Below are positions 1 to 5,859 of a stretch of DNA of 7,073 nt, piece by piece (positions within the stretch are counted from its first letter, which is position 1; each line of letters starts with the position of its first letter). The DNA lies in assembly GCA_002733155.1 (NCBI GenBank), contig NVUO01000008.1, positions 97,838 through 104,910 on the forward strand, written 5' to 3'. Below the pieces are notes generated by a model that was given only the letters and a program-made list of their open reading frames with translations, had not been told where the DNA came from and searched no databases. The stretch comes from Sulfurimonas sp. (GTDB taxonomy: Bacteria > Campylobacterota > Campylobacteria > Campylobacterales > Sulfurimonadaceae). Made by a program: the position numbers and the translations under genes.

Positions 1-626
1 ACATGAGCTAGAGGCATAGTTTGACGAGTAGCCTTAAGGGAATCATCCATACGTAGGTCACGTACACCTTCAATATATCCAGGGATATCTACATGTGATG
101 GACACATATCTGTACATGGAGCTGTTATTTTTGCGATATAACCTAAATCATCATCATAATGCTTAGATTTTTTTTGCTCATTTATACACTCCATAAAAGT
201 ATCTTCAAAATGATTCATTAAATCTAATATAGGCTTGGGTACAGTCTTACCAATCTCACATTTAGATGTAATCTGCATACTTGCACCTATCTCTTTTAAG
301 TGATTCATATCAGCTTTAGTTCCCTCACCACGAGCAATCTTATCTAATTGATCATATAAAATTTGTCCACCCCATCTTCCAGGTGCACATCTTCCACATG
401 CTTCAGAATACTCTTGATATTGTGCAGCGTATTCCATAGCTAAACGGATAACGTCTACATCTTCATCAAATAATGATACACCATCCCAACCAATAAAGGC
501 ACGAGAATCACGATGGTCATCATATGTAGCTGGTAAATTATAAGCTGATTCTTCCCACTCATCTTTAGGTTTACCAATATTATTTATAAGCTCACCATTC
601 CAAGTAGAAAAATATACTTTACTCAA
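1..626 (-). CDS. NuoF-position protein: NuoF C-terminal Fe-S-like domain joined to a GltD-like oxidoreductase (5' part, runs off the left edge)
   Basis: I translated 208 complete codons by hand. The start is TTG at 626-624: an in-frame TAG lies two codons upstream, no ATG occurs before about residue 64, and AAGGTAGG sits 8 bases upstream. Residues 55-150 match the C-terminal 4Fe-4S domain of NuoF/HydB-type proteins. They contain C77-x-x-C80 followed by P82-G83-R84, then SKCEIG with C123 and a PKPILDLMNHF stretch. In the family the motif is CGxCxPCR, so the third cysteine is glycine (G83) here. The N-terminal NADH/FMN-binding and SLBB regions of a normal NuoF are absent. Residues 170-184 (APC171-TDM-C175-P...VDIPGYI) match the start of the Fe-S domain that precedes the FAD/NAD(P)H domains in GltD-like proteins. 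It follows nuoABCD and the small NuoE-position gene, so a role in feeding or draining electrons of complex I is inferred. The FAD and NAD(P)H domains themselves are outside the window. Confidence 0.85.
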   Translation of the reverse strand, partial: MSKVYFSTWNGELINNIGKPKDEWEESAYNLPATYDDHRDSRAFIGWDGVSLFDEDVDVIRLAMEYAAQYQEYSEACGRCAPGRWGGQILYDQLDKIARGEGTKADMNHLKEIGASMQITSKCEIGKTVPKPILDLMNHFEDTFMECINEQKKSKHYDDDLGYIAKITAPCTDMCPSHVDIPGYIEGVRDLRMDDSLKATRQTMPLAH

Positions 627-634
627 AATCTATA

Positions 635-642
635 CCTACCTT
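635..642 (-). promoter_or_regulatory. Ribosome-binding site that fixes the TTG start of the NuoF-position gene
   Basis: On the minus strand AAGGTAGG ends 8 bases before TTG at 626-624. The stop codon TAG of the preceding gene (638-636) lies inside this motif, so translation of the two genes is probably coupled. The same AAGGTAGGT string precedes nuoA. Confidence 0.7.
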
Positions 643-857
643 TTTACTACGATAGTCCAGTCGACTTCGTTAAACTTTAAAGAATTAAGTAGTTCATAAC
701 TACTTTCTTTTACTAAATCAGCAGATCTTTGAATAGGAGTAAAATCCCCTATTTCAAATAAAAAGATTGCAACTTCGCCAGCCTTATGAGTTGTAAGAAG
801 TTCTTTCATTCTTGGTTCAAACTCGTTTTTTAAGTGTCTTAAATCATATCTTTTCAT
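636..857 (-). CDS. Small NuoE-position protein of Campylobacterota complex I (HP1264/Cj1575c type)
   Basis: This 73-residue protein is encoded where nuoE sits in the canonical operon, between nuoD and the NuoF-position gene. ATG is preceded by a strong AAAGGAG at 864-870 with 6 bases of spacing. The sequence reads MKRYDLRHL, then GEVAIFLFEIGDFTPIQRSADLV in the middle, and ends DWTIVVKR. It contains no cysteine at all, so it cannot hold the 2Fe-2S cluster of a true NuoE, which is also more than twice as long. The GEVAIFLFEIGDF core and the location fit the short subunit known in Helicobacter (HP1264) and Campylobacter (Cj1575c), where it stands in for NuoE. The family assignment is from memory and position, not from an alignment. 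A structural or cofactor-holding part in the electron-input arm of complex I is inferred. Confidence 0.82.
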   Translation of the reverse strand: MKRYDLRHLKNEFEPRMKELLTTHKAGEVAIFLFEIGDFTPIQRSADLVKESSYELLNSLKFNEVDWTIVVKR

Positions 858-948
858 ATTTGTCTCCTTTTACAAAGAAGTGAATTCTTTGCAAAATTCC
901 CCTCGCTAAAGATACATCTTTCGATAAGAGAATAATTATATAATCCTA
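858..948 (-). other. nuoD to NuoE-position intergenic spacer with two stem-loops
   Basis: This 91-base spacer is far longer than the other junctions of the operon, which overlap or are about 10 bases. On the minus strand it contains a hairpin at 924-903 (core AAAGA-TGTA-TCTTT, extended by TCG/CGA across a two-base bulge). A second hairpin lies at 893-871 (TGCAAAGAA, loop TTCAC, TTCTTTGTA: nine pairs, one of them G-T). The second hairpin abuts the AAAGGAG ribosome-binding site at 870-864. Neither is followed by a T-run, so they do not look like intrinsic terminators. An RNA-processing, stability or translation-tuning role is inferred. Confidence 0.5.
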
Positions 949-2190
949 TCATCGGTCAACTTCTCCAAATACTATATTAGTAGTACCAATAATAGAAACA
1001 ACATCTGGGATATAATGACCAGGTAATAAATCAGTTAAAATACCAGTATGCCAAAAAGATGGTGTACGAAGTTTTAATCTATATGGATATGGTCCACCCT
1101 GAGAATTTATGTAAAATCCAAGTTCACCTTTTGGTGATTCAGTTGGAATATATACCTCACCAACGGGTGGTCTCATACCTTGAGTTACTAATACAAAATG
1201 TTGCATTAAAGAGTAGTTTTGAGTCATAATATCAAGCTTTGGAGCTGAGATATATTTTGGTGAATGAGCCATTAATTCAGTCTGTCCATCTTTAACACAT
1301 TTTTGGTACATTGTAATTGTTTGATAAAGAATTTTAGCAGATTCTCTCATCTCTTCCATATACATACGATAACGAGCAAAGTTATCACCCTTGTCTGACC
1401 AAGGTACATTAAACTCTACTTCATCATATAATTCATACGGCTCTTCTTTACGAATATCCCACTTTACTCCAGATGCTCTTAACATTGGACCTGTACAACC
1501 CCATGATAATGCCATCTCTTTAGATATAACTCCAACCTCTTCCATTCTCATCAACCAGATACGGTTAGAATCAAGTAAGTCTTCATAATCTTTAATATTT
1601 TGAGGTAATTTATCTAAAAATACACGAAGCTGAGTGATAAAACTATCTTGAATATCAAGTGGCACTCCACCAATACGAATAGCTGCGTGAGTTAATCTAG
1701 CTCCACAATAACCTTCAAGTATATCCATTAAATATTCACGCTCACGGAATGCAAATAAGAATATAGTCATAGCTCCAATATCTAAAGCAGTTGTAGCTAA
1801 CCAAAAAAGGTGGCTCATTAAACGGTTAATCTCTAAAAGCATCATACGAATAACTTTTGCACGACGAGGAACCTCAAGTCCTATAAGCTTTTCAACAGCT
1901 AAGGCAAAACCATAGTTGTTTGAAGATGAAGCTATATAATCCATACGGTCAGTTGTAGGCATGAATTCATTATAAATCATGTTTTCAGCCATTTTCTCCA
2001 TACCTCGGTGAAGATATCCAATGTCTGGATGAGCTTTAACTATCTCTTCTTGTTGCAGGTGAAGTATTAAACGAAGTTGACCATGAGCAGATGGATGTTG
2101 TGGTCCAAAGTTTAAAATCATCTCATTATCTTCTCTATCAAAAGTGATATTTTCAAAAAATGGTGTTAATCTATTTTTTATTTGTGCCAT
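949..2190 (-). CDS. nuoD: NADH-quinone oxidoreductase (complex I) subunit D, 49-kDa type
   Basis: Complete at 413 residues, ending in the typical FGEVDR terminus. It forms much of the quinone cavity of complex I with NuoB, at the junction of the peripheral and membrane arms on the cytoplasmic face. Visible signatures are GPQHPSAHG (residues 29-37, with H32 and H36), [13 protein letters not shown] (54-66), PTTDRMDY with Y85, and [13 protein letters not shown] near the C terminus. H36 and Y85 correspond to the conserved His/Tyr pair that contacts the quinone head in characterised complex I. No cluster cysteines are expected or needed. It is a separate gene, unlike the nuoCD fusion of Escherichia coli. 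ATG lies 11 bases after the nuoC stop, with AAGGTGG upstream. Length and motifs show no damage. Confidence 0.97.
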   Translation of the reverse strand: MAQIKNRLTPFFENITFDREDNEMILNFGPQHPSAHGQLRLILHLQQEEIVKAHPDIGYLHRGMEKMAENMIYNEFMPTTDRMDYIASSSNNYGFALAVEKLIGLEVPRRAKVIRMMLLEINRLMSHLFWLATTALDIGAMTIFLFAFREREYLMDILEGYCGARLTHAAIRIGGVPLDIQDSFITQLRVFLDKLPQNIKDYEDLLDSNRIWLMRMEEVGVISKEMALSWGCTGPMLRASGVKWDIRKEEPYELYDEVEFNVPWSDKGDNFARYRMYMEEMRESAKILYQTITMYQKCVKDGQTELMAHSPKYISAPKLDIMTQNYSLMQHFVLVTQGMRPPVGEVYIPTESPKGELGFYINSQGGPYPYRLKLRTPSFWHTGILTDLLPGHYIPDVVSIIGTTNIVFGEVDR

Positions 2191-2201
2191 ATTTAGCCAC
2201 C

Positions 2202-3008
2202 TTACCTTTGAGGGTCGGTAACTATTACCGAATCTTTTTTATTTAATTTTTTAACTAAGAAAACGCCATCTTCTTCTTGGTAATTTTGCTCTACTTTAGG
2301 TTCATTTCCAGTGATAGTTGTTCCCTTAGGAACTTCATGTCCTAAACGAACAAACCTATCAGAATCATAACGGTCAACCTTGGCAGTATCACGAAGTTCA
2401 GGCCCTATAATATCTCTAGCTTCTTTTCCAAAAATTTTATCTACCTCATACCATGCAGCAAACTCATCACCTTCAAGTGGATAAGTTTTTAAAAGTGGAT
2501 GTCCTTTCCAATCATATGGCATAAGTATACGTTTCATAAATGGATGATTATTAGCTTCTATACCAAACATATCAAACATCTCACGCTCGCTCCAATCAGC
2601 TGATCTGAAAAGTTTTTCAACAGAGTTTACAGCTTCTCCATTTTTTATAAACATTTTAATACGTAAACGTTTACGTTTATTCATACTTAACATTTGGTAA
2701 AAAATCTCAAAGCCTTGCTTATCTGCTAACCAGTCAATAGCTGACATCTCTGAAAGTTGAGTATATTCTAAATCATTTTTTAATAGTTCTAGTACTTTAA
2801 AATTATCTTCTGGATTAATAAAAACTACCATTTGTTCAACTTGTATATAAGCTTCTTTAACTTCAAATTTAGCTTTAATGGCTTCTAAATCTTTTGCGAA
2901 TACTTCATCAGATTCAACATCAAACTTAGGAACTTGAGGTGATATAAAAAATCTATCAGAGTAATATGCTTTTTTCTGTACATTGTCTTTAGGTTTATAT
3001 ACTCTCAT
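2202..3008 (-). CDS. nuoC: NADH-quinone oxidoreductase (complex I) subunit C, 30-kDa type
   Basis: Complete at 268 residues. It is a peripheral-arm subunit that packs against NuoB and NuoD and carries no cofactor. The family signature is clear: [17 protein letters not shown] (about 135-150), the NHP step at 154-156, and [13 protein letters not shown] (166-178). The first ~130 residues form the usual variable alpha/beta domain. About 90 residues follow the KTYPL motif, a polar tail rich in charged residues and ending VTDPQR. Its ATG shares one base with the nuoB stop (TAATG at 3010-3006), which indicates translational coupling. It is not fused to nuoD. Confidence 0.96.
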   Translation of the reverse strand: MRVYKPKDNVQKKAYYSDRFFISPQVPKFDVESDEVFAKDLEAIKAKFEVKEAYIQVEQMVVFINPEDNFKVLELLKNDLEYTQLSEMSAIDWLADKQGFEIFYQMLSMNKRKRLRIKMFIKNGEAVNSVEKLFRSADWSEREMFDMFGIEANNHPFMKRILMPYDWKGHPLLKTYPLEGDEFAAWYEVDKIFGKEARDIIGPELRDTAKVDRYDSDRFVRLGHEVPKGTTITGNEPKVEQNYQEEDGVFLVKKLNKKDSVIVTDPQR

Positions 3009-3517
3009 TACATTAACCTTTTTGCAACTTGAGCCCGTGATGCCTTGTTAGCACGAATTTTTTGTTGTAATAACATTACACCATATTGAAGTGTCTCAGG
3101 ACGTGGCGCACAGCCAGGTAGATATAAATCAACAGGGATTACACGATCAACACCTTGAACTGTAGCATAAGTATTAAACATACCACCAGTATTTGCGCAT
3201 GAACCCATAGAAATAACCCATCTAGGTTCAGTCATCTGATCGTATAAACGTTTAATAAACTCTGCATGTTTCTTCGTTAAAGTTCCTGCAACTATCATAA
3301 CATCTGCTTGACGCGGAGATGCTCTAAATATTGTTCCAAAACGGTCGAAGTCATATCTTGAAGCTCCAGATGCCATCATCTCAATTCCACAACAAGCAAG
3401 ACCGTAAGTCAAAGCCCAGATAGAGTTTGAACGACCCCAGTTTACTATTTTATCTATACTCGTTAAAGCGACTGGTAAGCCACCACTTTGTGTATAATTT
3501 ACTTTATGCTGTGCCAT
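3008..3517 (-). CDS. nuoB: NADH-quinone oxidoreductase (complex I) subunit B, N2-cluster protein
   Basis: Complete at 169 residues. It carries the terminal 4Fe-4S cluster N2, which passes electrons to quinone. All four ligands are visible: the adjacent pair C42-C43 in [10 protein letters not shown]107 in [10 protein letters not shown], and C136 in [10 protein letters not shown]. The arginine-bearing stretch [17 protein letters not shown] (56-72) is also typical of the quinone-proximal face. The ATG lies inside the end of nuoA (19-base overlap) and is preceded by AAAAGGAG with 7 bases of spacing. Its stop overlaps the nuoC start by one base. The protein is a normal length for the family. Confidence 0.97.
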   Translation of the reverse strand: MAQHKVNYTQSGGLPVALTSIDKIVNWGRSNSIWALTYGLACCGIEMMASGASRYDFDRFGTIFRASPRQADVMIVAGTLTKKHAEFIKRLYDQMTEPRWVISMGSCANTGGMFNTYATVQGVDRVIPVDLYLPGCAPRPETLQYGVMLLQQKIRANKASRAQVAKRLM

Positions 3518-3888
3518 TCAAGCGCTCCTTTTTTCCATGCATATACGAAACCAATTGTTAATAATAATATAAACATTAACATCTCAGCGAAACCAAACCA
3601 TCCAAGTAGTTTAAAGTCAACTGCCCATGGGAACATAAAAACTATCTCTACATCAAATAGTAAAAATAGCAATGCGAAAAGATAAAACTGTGGAGAGATT
3701 CTATTTGGTTGTCTTGTAATTTCTGGTCCACACTCATAAACTGATAATTTTATTTTTTCACTATCTTTTGCCGCTAATGCACGACTTACTAAACGAGCTG
3801 CAATAGTTGTAGCTGTAAATGCACCAAACGTTACAAGAAAAAGTACAAATACCCCAAAATATGGATTTGAAGTCACTATATGCTCCAT
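3499..3888 (-). CDS. nuoA: NADH-quinone oxidoreductase (complex I) subunit A, membrane subunit
   Basis: Complete at 129 residues and the first gene of the nuo operon. It is an inner-membrane subunit with three predicted helices at about 11-31, 67-88 and 98-117. The loop after the first helix contains the family signature SVYECGPE, with C53. The second helix carries the buried acids D79 and E81 in [14 protein letters not shown], a hallmark of NuoA/ND3. The ATG is preceded by AAGGTAGGTT, nearly the same ribosome-binding string used by the NuoF-position gene. Its last 19 bases overlap the start of nuoB. A 224-base spacer separates it from the upstream ATPase gene, consistent with transcription starting there. 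Confidence 0.96.
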   Translation of the reverse strand: MEHIVTSNPYFGVFVLFLVTFGAFTATTIAARLVSRALAAKDSEKIKLSVYECGPEITRQPNRISPQFYLFALLFLLFDVEIVFMFPWAVDFKLLGWFGFAEMLMFILLLTIGFVYAWKKGALEWHSIK

Positions 3889-3933
3889 ATAACCTACCTT
3901 TAAATTATTATTGTTTTTGCTTTAAAAATCTTC

Positions 3934-3939
3934 AATATA
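3934..3939 (-). promoter_or_regulatory. Alternative -10 element near nuoA
   Basis: On the minus strand TATATT is preceded by a T-rich stretch (TTTTTTGTAAAATTTT), a layout common in Campylobacterota sigma70 promoters, which often lack a clear -35 box. It would give a leader of roughly 40 bases. It is in AT-rich DNA, so chance occurrence is likely. Confidence 0.3.
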
Positions 3940-3966
3940 AAAATTTTACAAAAAACAGTTGGGCTG

Positions 3967-3997
3967 ATTGTATCTAAAAGTGTATTAAAATTGCCAA
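3967..3997 (-). promoter_or_regulatory. Candidate sigma70-type promoter of the nuo operon
   Basis: On the minus strand TTGGCA (3997-3992, one mismatch to TTGACA) is followed after 19 bases by TACAAT (3972-3967, one mismatch to TATAAT), within TTTTAGATACAATC. The spacing is slightly long. A transcript would begin near 3960 and give a leader of about 70 bases before nuoA. Position, between the upstream ATPase gene and the first nuo gene, supports it. No start site was measured. Confidence 0.45.
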
Positions 3998-4007
3998 TAT
4001 GAGAAGA

Positions 4008-4057
4008 ATTTAAGGGGGCACTTGTTACAAACTTTCACACAACATAGTGCCTTAAAT
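4008..4057 (-). other. Long imperfect inverted repeat / stem-loop in the spacer before nuoA
   Basis: On the minus strand ATTTAAGGCACT (4057-4046) pairs with AGTGCC-CCC-TTAAAT (4022-4008), giving 12 pairs with a bulged CCC. Past a bulged A the stem continues with TGTT/AACA, leaving a loop of about 14 bases. It starts 55 bases after the stop of the ATPase gene and ends just before the candidate nuo promoter. The 3' side continues AATTCTTCTC rather than a clean T-run. It could be a weak terminator for the upstream pair, a processed RNA structure, or a binding site. The structure is seen, the role is not known. Confidence 0.55.
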
Positions 4058-4112
4058 GGGGTGATGTGTAGAATTGTAATAGTTATCTATATGTTTCTTT
4101 TAAGATATATAA

Positions 4113-5849
4113 TTATTTATTTAAAAACCCCATTAGTTTTTCACTGTCAAAATTTGCATCTTTTTCACGTTTTATTTCATTTTCAAAATCTTCAAGTCTA
4201 AATATAGGTTCATCACTAACAGCAACCTTATACGCAGTATTTTTTACTATTAGACTTATTTGACCACCAGTTAATGAGTAGGTAGCTAACTCTTCTAAAT
4301 TGAAGTCTTCTTCATATGGAGCATCAACAGGAAGCATTTTTTCCCAAAGTTCTAATCTTTGTTTTTTATTTGGTTTTTTAAACTCTATCTTGTAGTTAAA
4401 ACGTCTTGAAAAAGCTTTGTCTATGTTTTCAAGTAAATTTGTTGTAGCTATTAACATGCCCTTAAAATTTTCAATCTGTTCTAAAAAAATATTCTGCATC
4501 TGATTATGCATCTGATCTGAACCACTTGTGATACCGCTAGAACGTGCACTTAAAAACTGATCAGCTTCATTTAGTAAAAGTATAGGTTCACTTTTAGTTT
4601 TCTCACATAAATCATAAAAAGTATCAAATATTTTACGTACATTTTTTTCACTCTCACCAACATACATTGATAAAATTTTAGAACAATCAAAGGCTAATAC
4701 TTGACGTTTAAGGGATTTAGCTAAAGAGTAAGCTGTCATAGTCTTACCAGTACCAGCATGTCCATAAAAAATTATCCTTGCATCAATGCCACTTTTTTTA
4801 TCCTTAATGCCCCACTCTATCAAACGGTTAACTACTTTTTTATCAACCTGTCTTAAAAGATTATTTAAAGTCTCTTGTGTATCATCAGATAATACTACAT
4901 CAGTTAATGATGTTACAGGTTCAATCAACTCAAAAATATCTTGTTCATTTATAAGAGCATTTAACTTTAGACGTCTAACTTTTTTATTTTTATTTGGATG
5001 TATAATACTTTGTAGTACATCATCAACTATATAAAATGCCCTAGATATTCCACCAAAAGGGTTAAGCATCTCTTCATAGTCAATAATTCCATCACTTAAA
5101 AGGTTTGATCCATCTTCAAGTAATGAACGGTTTTTAATACGTTCATACTCATCTAAAGAGATTAACTCTATCAATGTATTCATCTCTCTAAGAGAAGCAT
5201 CAGTAGCTGAATATTCCTCACGTAAAAGTGCTATAAAAATAACCTGCTCTTTTGGATCCATCTTTTTTTGTTTGAAAAATTTATCCAAAACAAGTTTTTC
5301 ACTTGTCTGTTCAACTCTTTCTTCTATACGTTTTTCTAAGAGTTGAAGTTTATGCTGGGTCCTGTCAATCCCCAAGGAATGCTCATGTACATTTTGACGT
5401 ATAGTGCTCATCTTCTGATACAATTCTATACGAAAAAATTGGTCCTGTAGATATTCAAGATGATCAGAATATGGCTTTATCTCTGGTAAATCACTTTCTA
5501 ATGTACCATCTTGAAGTAATTTTAAAAACGACGGTGATAAACCAACAGCTAAGTTTAAAAGTTCTAATGGTGTAACATCTGAAATTTTAATAGGTGTAAA
5601 ACTTTGTTGATGTAACCAGCCAAGTTCTAAAAGAATTTTAACTTCTCCAAGATGCTGTATACACTCATAGTTTTTATCCTCATATATCTCTTGAAGCAAT
5701 TCAAGGATTAAAACATCATCTTGACCCTGTATATATCTTTTAGCTAAGGATTGAAGAATAAAAGCCTCATTTTCGCTACATTTTAGCTGAGGGAAAACTA
5801 AGGACTCTACTATATCTTTACTATCCAAAAAATCTATTAATGTTTCCAA
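4113..5849 (-). CDS. AAA-family ATPase with a long helical N-terminal region, no protease domain
   Basis: The protein has 578 residues and starts at TTG (5849-5847), preceded by AAGGA with 5 bases of spacing. The first in-frame ATG would remove about 146 residues. The C-terminal third is a single AAA module: Walker A GHAGTGKT (363-370), a YVGESEKNVRKIF stretch (396-408), Walker B PILLLNEAD (422-430), ATTN for sensor 1 (468-471), and the finger region FSRRF (480-484). Walker B reads N427-E428, where most AAA proteins have D-E. The first ~300 residues look helical, with a charged, probably coiled-coil part around 145-190, and match nothing I recognise. No HExxH follows, so it is not FtsH. Related ATPases of unknown role occur in Campylobacterota. 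It probably remodels proteins in the cytoplasm; the substrate is unknown. It is coupled to the FadL gene and lies upstream of nuoA, but a link to complex I is only a guess. Confidence 0.88.
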   Translation of the reverse strand: METLIDFLDSKDIVESLVFPQLKCSENEAFILQSLAKRYIQGQDDVLILELLQEIYEDKNYECIQHLGEVKILLELGWLHQQSFTPIKISDVTPLELLNLAVGLSPSFLKLLQDGTLESDLPEIKPYSDHLEYLQDQFFRIELYQKMSTIRQNVHEHSLGIDRTQHKLQLLEKRIEERVEQTSEKLVLDKFFKQKKMDPKEQVIFIALLREEYSATDASLREMNTLIELISLDEYERIKNRSLLEDGSNLLSDGIIDYEEMLNPFGGISRAFYIVDDVLQSIIHPNKNKKVRRLKLNALINEQDIFELIEPVTSLTDVVLSDDTQETLNNLLRQVDKKVVNRLIEWGIKDKKSGIDARIIFYGHAGTGKTMTAYSLAKSLKRQVLAFDCSKILSMYVGESEKNVRKIFDTFYDLCEKTKSEPILLLNEADQFLSARSSGITSGSDQMHNQMQNIFLEQIENFKGMLIATTNLLENIDKAFSRRFNYKIEFKKPNKKQRLELWEKMLPVDAPYEEDFNLEELATYSLTGGQISLIVKNTAYKVAVSDEPIFRLEDFENEIKREKDANFDSEKLMGFLNK

Positions 5850-5854
5850 ATAAG

Positions 5855-5859
5855 TCCTT
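5855..5859 (-). promoter_or_regulatory. Ribosome-binding site overlapping the FadL stop codon and fixing the TTG start of the ATPase
   Basis: On the minus strand TAAGGACTTATTTG contains the FadL-gene stop TAA, the AAGGA motif and the TTG start in one stretch. The AA of the stop is part of the motif. This arrangement supports the TTG start and translational coupling of the pair. Confidence 0.7.

Noticed and set aside
858..948. Reading the stem-loops before the NuoE-position gene as an intrinsic terminator
   Set aside because: No T-run follows either stem on the minus strand. The second is followed by AAAAGGAG, and the downstream genes belong to the same operon.
1391..1588. Plus-strand open frame of 65 codons inside nuoD
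   Set aside because: It is antisense to a strongly conserved gene, has low-complexity content and matches no family, so it is a shadow frame.
3488..3685. Plus-strand open frame of 65 codons across nuoA/nuoB
   Set aside because: It is antisense to two intact, overlapping conserved genes, and its asparagine/serine-rich product arises from the reverse of membrane-protein codons.
4028..4048. Minus-strand mini frame ATG-TTG-TGT-GAA-AGT-TTG-TAA in the spacer, with AAGG just upstream (possible leader peptide)
   Set aside because: At six codons it is easily due to chance. The AAGG is buried in the stem, and the frame lies upstream of the most likely nuo promoter.
4786..5034. Plus-strand open frame of 82 codons inside the ATPase gene
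   Set aside because: It lies wholly antisense to a well-supported coding region, with no recognisable product.
4113..5849. Reading the ATPase as FtsH or another AAA protease
   Set aside because: There is no HExxH zinc-protease motif or serine-protease domain after the AAA module, and no N-terminal membrane helix.
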